Source: Ciona savignyi (lineage: Eukaryota; Chordata; Ascidiacea; Phlebobranchia; Cionidae). Taken from it: a DNA stretch of 64,000 bases. The stretch lies in contig CH003163.1 of NCBI GenBank assembly GCA_000149265.1, forward strand, positions 670,840-734,839, in the 5' to 3' direction. Both the position numbers and the translations under genes were made by a program. Positions 1-15,300 of this stretch are shown here, in pieces; position 1 is the first letter of the stretch, and each line of letters starts with the position of its first letter. The notes beneath the pieces are model-generated. The model worked only from the letters and a program-made list of their open reading frames with translations. It made no database searches and was not told the DNA's origin.

Positions 1-374
1 TAATGTATCAGGCAGAACTTGGCTTGTTCAATGTGTATTTTGCCAGTTAAATGTATTTTTTTCTGCCGGACTTTTCTTATTTATTTCTTCCAATATTAAA
101 AATGACATCTTAGCAAAAGCTGTTTATGCATAACATTTTTTTCACTTGCTGCTAGGTATGCGAGATATCAACAGCTATTACTGTAAAATTTGTGATAATG
201 TAAGCATTTTGTTCTTTTACATATTACAACAGCTAAAACATGGTAAAAAATCTTTTTATATTCTTTTTGAATATCCAAAATACATACACTAGTTTACCGG
301 TACATGTATTTGTATCTATCTGTTTTATTCCATAACCTTAAACTTTGATGTCATAATGGCTATTGTTCCACCAG

Positions 375-3300
375 GCCATTAACCTGAAGCGGGAATTTCG
401 GCAGAAAAGAGAAGCAGACATGGTCAGGAATGAGATCAAAAGCTTTGAAAGCAACCTCACCAAGCTAGTGGCTCCTAGCTCATCACAAACTGATAATAGG
501 TTGCTTATTTTTTTACTTGTACCATATATAAGAATTTAAGTTTAGTTTTTTTGCTCCTAGAAATAAAGTATTTAAAACTATCTAATATAAAGTTATTTTA
601 AAAAATGGAAATAAGTACATAGAAAAGGATATTTATGTTATCTTTGTCAATGGGAATACGCATGTGGCGTTATTACATGTGCAAACATCAGATTACTTCA
701 ACCACACTGTCATGTTCTACAAGCTATTGTAGTGTGTTGGGTATATGACTTATATGTATGTTGTTCCTATTAAGTGTGTTGTACATATGATTTAGACCTT
801 CCCACAAGTTATTGGAACCCATCACTTCTATTGAGTTTAAGCAATATTCCCTATGTCACCAGTTTTGAATAATTCCTTAGGTCACTGGTTTCTGCAACCC
901 TTAAGCTGAAAATCAAGGAAAAAACAGATGCAGCTGTAATGAGTATCAACTGACCCCTAAACTGTGTTCCACCTCAGTGAGACAGCCGGCGATGGCTTGC
1001 AAAGCAGCATCGAGTACCTGCAGCAGATTAAGACGAGATTGGAAGAAGACGCCACAGCGCGTGATGAACGAGCTAAAAGGAGAAGGAAGGTCCTTGTGGA
1101 TCAGATGAAAGCTCACCATACTCAAGAGGTGAGCTCTTAATTGCATTAGGTTTGGTTTGGAATGGATAAATGTTATATAACTGAGGGTGGTAACGCCCCT
1201 GCATAACAAATTTGTGGTGTTGCCATGGGAAAATTTGTAAATCTTTAGATTACTGCATGCTTAACATTGGTTCCTGGAACTTTTACAGTGTGTTGGTTTA
1301 TTTTGAATATTGTTTTTTGGAGGAACTCCTAGTATAATGGTTTGACATAAAAATTTGTTTAAACACAACTTCTTAAAGCAATACTCTTTGGTCAGTCAGT
1401 TAGTCCGACTCTGTATAATTGAAACCCAGGCCATAACTTATCTCATTCTCGTGAACCTTGAGATAATCTTATCCTCATGAATCTTGAGATACAAGCCCGT
1501 AAAAGGTCAGGGTAGTCAAACCATCTAGGTCAGGGTAGTCAAAATTTTTTTCTTTATATTTTTCACACCTTCCAGACCCCATCCAACACCCTCCACATAT
1601 TATGTGTTTACTAATAAATAAAGCGTCTAAAGCAGCTTCAAATGTACAAAATTTCTTTGACTTTATATTCCCATAGTGTAAACGTCATTTTGTTAGGAAT
1701 CTTTGCGGCAAGAGCAAGTTGTTCAACGACTGATGCGACAATCACAACAAGAACGGAGGATCGCAGTTCAGCTGATGCAGGTGACGCCAAATTAAAATCT
1801 CATTTGTTTCTTGATTGCAAAATAATGTCCCTAATAACCCTCTATCTCTAATAAACCTGTTTAATATCTCTAATAACTCTATTATATCTTTAATAAACCT
1901 CTATTAATATCTTTAATAATCCTCTATTAGTATTTTTTTCTAAAAAGCCTTTTAATATTTTTTTTCTAAAAAAATACCTTTATTAATTTTTTTTATAAAT
2001 ATTATCATTATAAAAAGGAATACATTTTCCTAAAATCCCTAAAACAACCTCAACAATCCAGGCTCGTAGGGAAAAGGATGTTATTAGGAGGAATCGGATC
2101 TTCCAGGAGAAACAGGTTGAAACACGGAGACTACAGGACTTCCAGGATGCATTGGACAGAGAGGCGGTGAGATATTGCTTTGGGCTTTTTTTCGTCCTGA
2201 AATAATGTTATCTCATGTTAACAATACAGCATTAACTTACAACACATTTACAGTAAAACAAGGCATAACTGTCGTTATACAATGGTTAAACCTAATAAGA
2301 ATTTACTGAAATATATATATAAATAAGTTTATAGTTGTATTATATATGAATGAGTTACATACAGAAGTCACCATCACTACATTTTATGTCCTGTTTAACC
2401 CATTATATTTGACTGGATTTAATCTATCATTGGACTGTCATTAAATTAAAAACAATGCTGAACTAAACTCTAGGCCAAGTATGTAAATAGTTGTGCAAAA
2501 ATGACTGTTCAATTATTTTATATTCAGTCAACAAGGAAACTTTTATACAAATCCTATGATATATGAGGTTCATTTTTGACATGCAAAAATTGATTCTTCT
2601 GGACAACTTGTTTCATGTTTTTTTTCACACATACATGGCTGTAGTCCAACTGCTCAAGTTATTTTCTATTCTAACATAGGCCTACCACACACACATAGGC
2701 GCTTAACAAACTGGCCAAAGAGGAATACGAAGAAGAAATAAGGAAAGAGTTTGAATTGCACCAGCAAATCCGGTCCCAACATGCGCTGGACAAGTACAGA
2801 AAGCACTACAACTTATGCAAGGAGGTGCTGGACTCTATCACAGACTTCGCATGCAAAATTGGCGAGTACAGAGAATTGACAGAGAAGTAAATTATATTAT
2901 TTTATGTTTTAAGTATATTTATCTAGAATCGTATTTTGCCTAGTGGTATTTTTACTACCAATCCTGGTAGCATTAGGAATACAATTTCCACCAAGTAATA
3001 AAAATCATTGCATTCTGGCAGACTGGATATCTTTTGGGTTCATGATGTTGTACCCCAGTTTGTTTCTATTAAACAAGTAATTGGCTCGAAAACCTGACAC
3101 AAAGAATATTATGTAAACGAATTTAGGAAAGAGTAAAGGGCAGTAATTAAGGGGAAGTAATAATTAAGAAAAATAAGCATTTAACAAAGGATTGGTGACA
3201 AGCTGGGTAACNNNNNNNNNNNNNNNNNNNNNNNNNNNNNNNNNNNNNNNNNNNNNNNNNNNNNNNNNNNNNNNNNNNNNNNNNNNNNNNNNNNNNNNNN

Positions 3301-6300
3301 NNNNNNNNNNNTAGGACAAACTCTATGATAATATTTCATTCGTATAATTTATTTAGTATATAGTACCCACTATTTATCGGTCAAACCATCCTCGACCAAT
3401 CCTTCATTGGGGAAAAGTAAAGTTATTAAATTGTATCCAAAGTAAACACAGAAGTCAATTTTGTAATTAGATACTACTATGCTTTATAATGGACATAAGA
3501 AATATACGCCTCATTGAATGTAAGACATTATTTTTCAAAAAGTTGTTGACAAAAGTGGTTACAAAATCTTTATTTGGGAATTTGTCAATAAATTTATATT
3601 TTTAATTTTACACTAATACTTTTTTTCACAATCTTTTTCCGTTTTTTACAAAAAGCGCATTTGGCAGGAAAGTTCCAGAAAAGCTTGTGAGGGAGTGGCG
3701 AGACTTTGTGATTACAGGACAGCCCCTGTATGTGTCAAGTGACTTTGCTCTGCGAGAAAAAATCGAACTGGAAAAAGTAAGCCTGCTCGATGATCAAGAC
3801 TTTGCAGAATATAAGGTGAACCGAACTGGACATGATAGAATACACCTGTTTATTTCTTAGGGTTAATAATGTAGGGTTCATCTAGTGATGTCCTTATCCA
3901 GATCAGTTTAATTTTTAGAAATATTCTAGAATCTATAATTTTAAATCTAAAATTTCAAACCGCTTTAATATAGACTTAAATATATAATATGCATTGGTAC
4001 CTGAACTATTTTGAAGCCCACGCACCCAGCCAATGACGTAAATTCCAGTCACTTACCCACATGATCCCCACCCCCCAATGACATAAACCCCACCCAATCA
4101 CCCATATGAACTCCACCCACTCACTGTTATAACCTCAGCCACTCACTCACACAAACCCCACCCAATTACTAACGTGAACTTTACCCAATAGAACCCCATC
4201 GACCCTTACACAAACCCCCCACATAACCCCACCCACCCACCCACAGAGCATGGTTGGAGAATGGAAGCCGAGCACAGATACTGAGATCAGGTTTCCACCG
4301 GAGAACAACAACATCCTCGGCCACATCTTGCACCGGATGTTCAGTATCGTAGCTCCCACTCCGGTACGCACAATATTTTTTGGTTTTTACAAGTGTAAAC
4401 ATTACTACATAATTTTTTATGTTATTTGGTGTATAGGAACAAACTTTTTTTTTCACCCTGTGTTACATGGTGTATAGGGATAAAATTTTGCATACCTGTG
4501 TTATATGCTGTATGGGAACAAACTTTTTTGCTAGGGGGCTTCCAGTTTACCAAAATGGCATGTGTGATGGTTGGTTGATTCTCAGTTTATTATGATTAAG
4601 TCATTTAAAGCAAGTTTAAATTCAGATATTAGGTATCAAAGGTGTAATTTGGAATTTAAGGGTGCAGTTCCACCTCTAACTTTACCAACCCAATACCCCA
4701 GCCCCTCTAACTTTACCAACCCAATACCGCAGCCCCCAACCCCACCCCCGGTATTCCCCGAGTTCCCCATCCGAGTGGCAGTCCTCGGAAAGATGTTCGC
4801 TGGCAAGAGCACCATCATTTCCCAACTTGCCACGCAGCATCGAATCCTACAACTCTCTGTGAATGAAATCCTGTCTTCTGCCGTGGACGGTCTCACTGAC
4901 CAGCATACTGGTATGCTGATGTGGATAGTTCCATTTTTATAGTGGACTTTAAAACTTAAAGTACACAATGTACACCTGTATGGTTAAACTAAGAAATCCA
5001 AAATGACATTTTGCGTATAAGATAGTACCTGTCTGTACACATACAACCAAGTCAAGTATGAAGTAATAGGTAATGTATAAATCATGCATCACTTAACTTA
5101 TTTTTTAAAAAGTCTTAAAATATATATTACTATATTAACAAAATGCAATAAACCAATTTTAAACATAACATTTTAATAACAGTTATGCTTAAAAATACTT
5201 GTGTTAACCTTAGTAAGAATAATTAAACACAAAGACCCTGGAATAGATCTGATAACAGAACTTTAGACCTCACATTTAATATTTTTCTGCTTTGCATACA
5301 CACAAAAAATAAACATCCAGTGACATTTTTAGCTCTTTAACTATAGGTTCTTATTCAGGGTGATCCAATTGTAGTAGAATGGGTGAAGTTATATCATCAT
5401 TAATTTATTCAATAAGACTGTTTTCTGACTGGAGTAGATCAACGTCTGTAAAGTGATGTGAACATAACACAGACTCAGAGCATTTCAGTGGTCAAGAAGA
5501 CTTGACCCGTTATGCATGACCCTATTTTTTGTGTGTCTTCCCTTTCTGCCATATGCATTCTTTTATTAATCATTCTTGTTTTTATTGAAAAAAACTTTTT
5601 CAAGAAAACATTCCTTTGTTTACCAGATGAGGAACAAGACACTTCAGCTCAAAATACATTAGCTATGCAAGCCGTGGTAAGCTGTATGTGCATTTATGAT
5701 TAACTTCAGCACAGTTCTTGTCATTAGTATCTAATATTTAGGTGTGAAGGGAAATTTGCAATAAAAGATTTAGGTATTGTTATCGTTGAATTACTGGTGA
5801 GGTCAATCCATGGATTAAATGATAGTTTAAGTCCAGACAGTGTTAAGGCTGCTACAGTGTTTTAAATACTGGTATCTTATTGATTATTGAGTGAAATAGG
5901 TTTCTTTATTTTGCAACCCATTACATTACAGTGCAACTGGAACTGTACATTGCGCATACCTTACACAATGATATAATTGATTATAGGGGGTTGGGTTTTA
6001 GAATCCACAATCTTCTTTTTAAAAATCAAATTATTGGGTTCATCACCTTTTTTCCCTTGTTCCATAGGAGCATCTTAAAAAAGGTGAAGTTGTTCCAAAT
6101 GAAATCTTGGTTGGTCTACTTGTGAGCAGGATCCAAAGAATACCGGCTGGAACCGGTTGGGTGCTAGATGGCTTCCCAACCAACATAGAACAAGCCATGT
6201 TGCTGGAGAATGCTCTGACTGGATCTGAAGCCACTCTTACTGGGGAGAAATCTAAGTCATCAGATAAAAAGTAAATCTTATTTTAAGTATCAGATAAAAG

Positions 6301-9300
6301 TAAAGTCATCAGATAAAAAGTAAATCTTATTTTAAGTATCAGATAAAAGTAAAGTTATCAGATAAAAAGTAAATCTTATTTTAATTATCAGATAAAAGTA
6401 AAGTTATCAGATAAAAAGTAAATCTTATTTTAAGTATCAGATAAAAAGTTAATCTTATTTTAAGTATCAGATAAAAGTTAATGCATCAGATAAAAAGTAA
6501 ATCTTATTTTAAGTATCAGATAAAAAGTTAATCTTATTTTACGTATCAGATAAAATAAAAGTCATTAGATAAAAAGTAAATCTTATTTTAAGTATCAGAT
6601 AAAATTAAAGTCATCAGATAAAAGTAAACCTTATTTTAAGTATCAGATAAAAAGTATATCTTATTTTAAGTATCAGATAAAAAGTAAATCTTATTTTACG
6701 TATCAGATAAAATTAAAGTCATTAGATAAAAAGTAAATCTTATTTTAAGTATCAGATAAAATTAAAGTCATCAGATAAAAAGTAAATCTTATTTTAAGTA
6801 TCAGATAAAAAGTTAATCTTATTTTAAGTATCAGATAAAAGTAAATGCATCAGATAAAAAGTAAATCTTATTTTAAGTATCAGATAAAAGTAAAGTCATT
6901 AGATAAAAAGTAAATCTTATTTTAAGTATCAGATAAAAGTAAAGTCATCAGATAAAAAGTAAATATTATTTTAAGTATCAGATAAAATTAAAGTCATCAG
7001 ATAAAAAGTAAATCTTATTTTAAGTATCAGATAAAAGTAAAGTCATCAGATAAAAAGTAAATCTTATTTTAAGTATCAGATAAAAGTAAAGTCATCAGAT
7101 AAAAAGTAAATCTTATTTTAAGTATCAGATAAAAGTAAAGTCATCAGATAAAAAGTAAATCTTATTTTAAGTATCAGATAAAAATAAAGTCATCAGATAA
7201 AAAGTAAATCTTATTTTAAGTATCAGATAAAAGTAAAGTCATCAGATAAAAAGTAAATCTTATTTTAAGTATCAGATAAAAGTAAAGTCATCAGATAAAA
7301 AGTAAATCTTATTTTAAGTATCAGATAAAATTAAAGTCCTTAGATAAAAAGTAAATCTTATTTTAAGTATCAGATAAAAGTAAAGTCATCAGATAAAAAG
7401 TAAATCTTATTTTAAGTATCAGATAAAAGTAAAGTCATCAGATAAAAAGTAAATCTTATTTTAAGTATCAGATAAAAAGTAAATCTTATTTTAAGTATCA
7501 GATAAAAGTAAAGTCATCAGATAAAAAGTAAATCTGTAAATTTTAACTATATCTAAATACAATGTGTCATGCACACTTTAAATTTAAGTAACAAAGTACA
7601 AACAAGTGATCAAGTATACAGTTTTCAGACTGTTTAGCTATATTAAACTGTAGCAATCTTCATCTGTTAAGATGGCTTCAACATCTGCATTTTTATTAAC
7701 AATTGGTGACTTTGTCATTTTGATTTTAAATTAAGAGTTTCATACATTTTTTCTGTCACTTAATTTAAAAATTTAATATAATTATGATTCTGACATTTTA
7801 TGCTTTTAGTTTAGTGGTACTTTCATTCTGACATAGTCTAACCTTTGAACTTTGTGTACGTTATACCCATCAATACCGAATTTTAATAATTTATTGCTTG
7901 TTTTTAGACGTGTTCTATTGACTGCCGTTTTGCCGTTTTTTTCTGTTTTTCAAAATTTTTTCAATAGTCCTGATTTATGTTTTTATTGTGGAAACAAAAA
8001 ATAAACTAAACTAAACTAAAACAATATGTTTGTAAAAAACACATTTTTTCCTAGAAAATCGTCAATTGTGTTGGATCCAAAGCCAGTAAAAGAAAAGCCC
8101 CCAACCCCTGCAGGCCTGCACATGGTTATTCATGTCGATGTGTCCGATGAAACAATTCTCAGCAGAGCTTGTGGGAGAACATGTAAGTCTATTAGTTTGG
8201 ACCATTTAACTTAGCGGTACCACGTCCCTTTGTAAGCCGCTCGTTTGCAGATTTAAAACTTCAGTCCCTAAGCACTTGTCCACACATTGCTTATTATCTA
8301 TCCAAATAGCCTAACAGGTTACTACAATGCCTTTTAGCTGAAGGAATACTAGGTTCAAAACTACTTGCTAACCAGTCGGTTGTGTCCTTGGGAAAGCCAC
8401 TTAGTGACATCGGCCGTACCTAGTGGACTGATGGGTTCTTTTAAATTTCAAGGAATGCCTTAACTGTATACAACCAAGGAAATGGGGCAATCGGACAATT
8501 ATCTGTTTTATATTGCCACAACAAGGAGATTTCAATCACTGTCTAATGATATAAAACATTCTTTAAAACTCTAAAATTTATCACATAATTATTTTTTATC
8601 CTGTCTTATTTTTGTTTTCTTAAAAAAACATCCATTGTAATGATTGTGCAATAGTAAACTCTGCGTGGTTACATAAGTAAGACATCATATATGTGTTCCA
8701 GATGGCACGGAGACCGGCAACACCTATCATGCCAAGTTCCAACCCCCTCCGTTTGGGAGCCACACCGGGTTGGGTAAAAATGACCGCATACAGGCTGTGC
8801 AAGACCCCGCCTTTGAGCATGAGCAAGTGCAGCATAGGATTACAAGTGGGTACATGTTGATGTTATGTAATTGTAACGGATTTTTGATTGGGACAGTTAA
8901 CCACTTCTTTATTTAGGCCGAAACTACCTGTCTCACAGATGTAGAAAAGTTATCACTGATGGTGATAGTCCAAAAATCATAGTCAATTTTGCCATATTGA
9001 GTGAAATACAAATCTTATTTTGTTTAAATTGTCCAACTGAAATCAGTTTCTAACTGAATTTGACAGTATTGGTTTTTATAATTTGTGAGTTACCTTAAAG
9101 GCACACAAAAATGACTGGAGCTTTTGCAGTTTGTTGAATGGAAAGCATACATCCCAACAGTTATATATCAATCAAATAAACCACTGGCTTTAGGCAACGT
9201 CTGCCAAATACCTTGCTCAATGACAGAGTCCCACCACATTTCTGCATATGTTCAATGAGCTATGCAGAAACTAATAAGTTAACAGAGCCAATCAGATAAC

Positions 9301-12300
9301 AAATATATATCTCCTGAAAAACAAGTTTCTCCCCCCATTCCCAAGGTTTCCACAACAACTGGGAAAAGCTTGAGAAGTTCTACAGTGAGCTTACCACAGT
9401 GCACCAAATTGATGGAGAACTTGGGAAAACTGAGGTTTATTCGAAACTTGAACAAAGCGTCTTCTCAACCCTTAATAAGGTAAGATTGTTACAGAATTTC
9501 TAAGATTTCTCATGATACTGTCATAACAGCCTACCTTGGACCAATTACCCCTGTACATGTTACAAAATGATTTCCATCTTATAATTTTTTGTACTTTGGA
9601 TCATAATGCAAGAATGTGTGGTAGGCATAGCTTATTCGGTTTTATCATCAGTTTTTAGCCAAAATAGTTTGTCTATCAAAAATTTATGTTTCCGGTAAAT
9701 GTTCGGGGTATGGCCCTTAAACAACATCACTTGAATTCAGTTTAATAATGAAATGAAACAGTGGCAATATCTAAATCAGAAATAACATATTAGATTTGGC
9801 AACTTGACAGTAATTTTTCTATTATAATGAACCATGCATATATGATATTGGACCATGCAGATAAAACATCAATATCTAATTCTAAAAGGGACATTTTTTT
9901 ACTCCACAGATCCAAGGAAAACCTGACGAGGAATTTGTTGCTGAGGTCAGCGAAAAATTGGTTGAGGAAATCCCACAGGAACAAGTTAAGACTGAGAAAT
10001 CGGAACAACTGAGACCTGAATCTGCTTCAAGCAAGTAAGTGTTAATTCATAATGTTCTAGGAAAACAGCAGTATATTGGGCTTTCTATTTAATTACTGGT
10101 ATTTATTATTTTTTTATTAATTTGTGTACTTTCTTATTCATCTGACTGATTAGTGTGTTGGGTTAGTGCGCTACCTTTCAGCCGAAAGATTACAGGTTCA
10201 AAACCGGTCGTTAGCTAATTGGCTGTGTCTTAACAAGGCACTAAACTAAATTAAAGCAACTTCTTAATCATACCCAACACACTACGATAGCTCCAGTAAC
10301 CCGGTGATAGGTGTGAGGTCATCTGACGGTTGCCCATGTTATAATGACCTTTTTGTTTTTCTATCCAGGGGGATAAACATAAATATCATATACTAAACAT
10401 AAATATCTTATTTCTTGCTTGGTAAGAAATTATATTCCAGGATTTTGTATGGTAATCTCTGTAGAATTCATGCCCACAGTCCAATTGCTAAACCTATGCC
10501 AGTGTTTTGAACACAATGGATACATTGCATTTTTGTTACTTAACTTAGCCAAAGTTCACCCAAAAAGTTTTTTTCCAGAAAATCCAAAGAATCAGTGAGA
10601 AGTGCTCGAAGCAAAACAAAATCTCCAAGAGGCTCCGCTCGAAAGAAGAGCTCAGAAAAATCGGACAAAAAATCTAGAAGCAGATCTGGCTCTAACAAAA
10701 GGTAAGTAACCATTTTAATTGAACTTAATTTTCTGTTTTTCTCTACTTTTATTACTGATAAAATTATGTTTAGCAAGCGGCCTTGCATAGCATGTATCTA
10801 TATACTTTTTCCCTAAGTGTTTGACTGTCAGTTTTTACTATCATAATAACAACAATGATCTTCTTACGATATTTAATGAGACAAAATATAAATTTAACAA
10901 ATATAATGTAGATGCTCATTTATGATTTGGCACATTATATCTAGTTATTACCCATGTTTTTTACCTCCTTTTTGTCCCACTGTAACCTAAATATCCTATC
11001 CCAACACTGCGTTTACGCTTCCAGCTCTAAAGAAAAGAACCGATCGGTCACCCCTCACCCGCCAGCTATTATCGAACCGGTTGAAGCCGAAGAGGTTGCG
11101 AAGCCGAAACCAGGTGAAAAGCAGTGGGTGTACGTGGATGAGGATCTTCCACTGATGCTGGCACACACCGCGGTGCCTTACTGGAGGAACACGGAAGCCA
11201 CTTACATCAAGTCGTGCAAGTTCGTCTTCAGAGAAGTGAGGATGGAGAGAGAAAGCATTATCAGGTATCATGTTTAGTTTAGTTTATCTGCGTATATGGA
11301 ATAAAGACTCTGAATAATAAGAAATGGAATTAAGACTTGTTTTGTCTGTATCATAAACTTAACCGTGTGGCCTATATTTTTTCTTTGTGATTGATTTCAT
11401 ATTCTTACAAGTTTAGTTTAGTTTATTTTTTGCTCCTTTATTACATTAAAGAAGAATGGCACAATTATTTTTAGTTAAAAAGACAGGATGAAATGGCAAA
11501 AATACAGTAGTTAAAACACGCAAGTGAGTATCCATTGTATAAAGGAAAAAAGGTGAAGCCGTTAAATCTTACAATGATGTGTCCATTATAATCAATATGC
11601 GGCTGGAGTTCCACTGACTAGGTTTAACATTTATACTATCTTTAATTCACTGTAATACCTTTGAAAAATGGCGTGTTCTTGACCTGATAGATGTAACTAA
11701 GTTAATCATTAAACTAAAGCTGATAAATATGTCCCACAAAATATTTATGTTAAATTAATACGTCAAACCAATGGGTTTAGGTAACATCTTCTAAGCACCC
11801 TCTCCAAAAAAATCAAACTATGCTGGTATCGATCCAACAACCCTGCGGCCACCATTCCATCACTGCTGAGGATCTAACAGGCAGAATGATGCGTCTTCAC
11901 AGTTGTAACTTTGTAAAGTTCTCTGTTCAGGCATTCATGCCATCATCTTTGCATCACCACAGTTACCTACCCACTGTAAATAGCAACCCTCCTTTCCCCA
12001 GATATCTGTATGAGATCCGGCAGGACTTCCAGATGCATCTGTGTCGGCCAGACCACAAGCAAACGTTTGTCACCGCATGGCAACACGATTACAACAGCAT
12101 CGCCGACGACCTACGCAAGGATGAGGAAACACAAGCCGAACTTCATCAGCGGCTCGATGTAAGTTTCTACGTTTATTAGAATGTCCTTCCGAATTAGTTT
12201 GAAATTCCAGCAACGTCTGTGTTGTGGCTTGCCCAGCGAAACAGCTGGTTCTGATCGAGCAAGCTTTTGACTGACTCTCTACATTTTAGGTGCTACTGCC

Positions 12301-15300
12301 TAATCTGTATTTTAAACACTGGGATAAGATAGATATTCATGTTTATCCCTGTGAATGGGAAAATCAAGGGGGTTAACACACGGGCAATCGTCAGATCACC
12401 TCACGCCCGTCGTCGGGTTAACGGAGCTATTTCAGTGTGTTGTGTATTAAAGACACATTACTTCAATTTCGTAAAAATAATCCAGTAGGTTCGGGCAATG
12501 TCTGTTAAGTGCCTTGCCTAAGGATACAACCGACTCGCGTTGAAAGTCGTCGCACTAAACCGCCAGACTAACCGGTCGGACAACACTGCCTCCATAGGAT
12601 CTACGGGAGAAACTCTGGGATATTTGCGACACGAGAAAGGAGGAAATAGAGGTTGAACGGAGCAACTTAGTAAGTGAAGGATGGCTGCAGGATCACCTGG
12701 GAATCTTGACCAACCTTTACTTGACCCTGATGCAGGTGGGAATCGTATTAGAATAGAATGATTTGAATGAGTGTGCAGAGTTTAAGAAAACGGTGACCAC
12801 AATGTTCACTATTGGACATTAACTTGTTTATGCTGCATAAGGCAGGTCCATGTTAACTAAAAGCAAGAATTTCTAAATAAAGGCCTAAAGGGGTTGTTCT
12901 AGTCTCGCATTAAAATAAATCCGGAAAATGTTGGTCTGACATTATCTTTAAAATACTTAGATTTTTTACCGGGTTAGATAAAAGATCACAAATGTGCGGT
13001 ATAGCATTGAAAAATTAACTATGTGGATGGTGTAATAGGTGATAACTTTATAATGTGTATGTTGTAGCTTTCATGTATATGTTTCTCAGCTTAATTGATT
13101 CTAAGCTTCCTTAAACTCAACTCGACAATGGGCACAGGTTAATAGGATAAATATCACAAATGCAAATTCTTTCACCCAGATTTTCCCACCTGCCAGAACA
13201 TAAATAGTAAACACCACTGTCAATGAGCCACTGTATTTTTTAGTCTGAGATCGACCGATTTGAAGACACCACCCGTGTGATAAAGGACTACTACAGCGGT
13301 ATGCGAAACAGCATACCAGGCGAAAATGTTCCTACCGGCCAGCTACCTAGACTTCCGCTTGTTGAACACGATATTGCAGCTGGAACCAGTGCTGTTCAAA
13401 GCTCTTTAACAGTTGGAAGGTGGGAGGCAGTTAACTCATGAGTAACTTATGTCAAACAAAACGTGGTATGCTGACCAAAACGTTAAGCTGAAATGGGCCA
13501 CTGGCTGATTGGTTATGTCCTTGGGCAAATCAATTAGCAGTTGTTGTCTTAACCCAGTGGTTGTGCTAAACAAAAACTCTACCTATTTCTCAATCATAAC
13601 ATTGTCCAACTGAGTAGTGTGGTGGGTATTGTATTCAACACACTGCAATAGCTCTGGTAAAAATAAAGTATGCACAAGATAACTAGAAGCCAGTGTTCTA
13701 ACACTCCTTGCGTTTTTCCATCCTAGATGAAATGAAATGATTTTTGGCGACCCAATTTTAACCAATATGAACATAATTTTTCATTGTTTAATTTTGACCC
13801 CTAAAATTTCTAACCCCAGTGAGAATCCTTCCCTTTCACCCCAATCTTCGCATTCTGACACAAAAAAACTGGGGGCCAAGCCAAGTGAGGATGTTGCTAC
13901 TGAAAGTAAGTAATCTAAGATATTACAACCACCAGGATAGAAAGTATCTTTCATCCTACTTTAAGATAGGATATTCATGTTTATTCTGTGAATGGAAAAA
14001 CGCAATAGGCGTTACCACACATCAGATCACCTCGGACCCAACATCGGGTTAGCGGCAATTGTCAGATCACCTCATGCCCACCGTCGTTACTTTCTGTATT
14101 GTATTTCCGTGGTGATGAAAATATTCTTTCAGGCGAGACAAGCAAACTGGCTCAAGCTGGAAGCAAGACGAAGATTCCACTGATCCAACGCGGAGCTCCA
14201 TTTGGGAACCAAATGGAAGAGGGAGGAAAGGGGAAAAAGGGAAAAGCAGCTGCTCCTGCTGGGTCCGATAGTCCCATCCAAGAAGATAAACTGGAGGAGA
14301 AGACAATTGAAGAAGCTTTTTCATTTGCATCTAAGTACATGTTGTTAATTTATCTCTAGATAGGATAGGATGCTGATGTTTATCCTTAGGGATCCCAAAA
14401 ATGGAGTTATAACATAGAAATTTTGCAGTCTCTAGTGAGGTTATAGAAGACATGATTTTTGTTCATCATTAACCCAATGGGTTCGGGAAACATCTACAAA
14501 GTGTTTAACCCAATAATACATGCAACTAGTTTATGACTGGTTTTGATCCCATCACCATTCGTCTGATGACTCTTCTTTCTACCTGTACAGTGAACTAGCT
14601 CGAATATTGACTTCACTTAAGCATAAATCTTAACTACATGGGTCTAATTCTGATTAATTAATCCTTGGGTTTTTGCCAGTGCATCCTTAACTTTTAAAAT
14701 AGAAAAATATTATTATTTTTAGTAGCTCCCATTCTTATGTGCATATATTAGTAAAGTCCAACAAAAAAATTGAATGAAATCAAATCAGAAATCAAATCAT
14801 AGTAAATTATTGACCAATGCTAATAATTACAGGTACTGTATTAGTGGTAACTAAGGCTTTTACTTTAGTTTATTGTATCGCTCCTTCATTAAATTAAAGA
14901 AGAATGGCCCAAATTTTTTAACTTAAAAAAGGCAATATAAAACAGCAAAACTACAGTAGATAAATCATAATTTATAACAAGTTTTTAAATCTTAACAAGT
15001 TACGTTTAAAAATCTAACCTGTCTTGTTTCTCTTCAGTGCGATAGCGAACGTGGTGCACGGTTGTGTCAGCGCAAAGGAAGCGGAGGAAGAAGAAGAGAG
15101 GTTGGTCAAGGAAGAAGCGGAAAAAGCGAAAGCGGCTTTGCTTGGTGCTGATAAGAAAGGCAACCCGCCATTTTTTTATTTGAATAATTGCTGATTTATT
15201 AGATTCACCTTAATATAAGAGCACCCAACAACGATTTGTGTAAGGAAGTATATTACTATGTTGTAACCTAGTGGAAAGGGTTGTAGTAAAATGAGTGTGA

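Noticed and set aside
156..199. Possible SPEF2 exon with YYCKIC-like residues
   Set aside because: It has acceptor- and donor-like ends, but no frame continues the SPEF2 protein and the neighbouring exon aligns with the human protein without it.
11820..12001. ORF extending upstream of the SPEF2 exon at 12002
   Set aside because: The ORF reads through intronic sequence; the CCCCAG acceptor at 12001 and phase with the previous exon define the true start.
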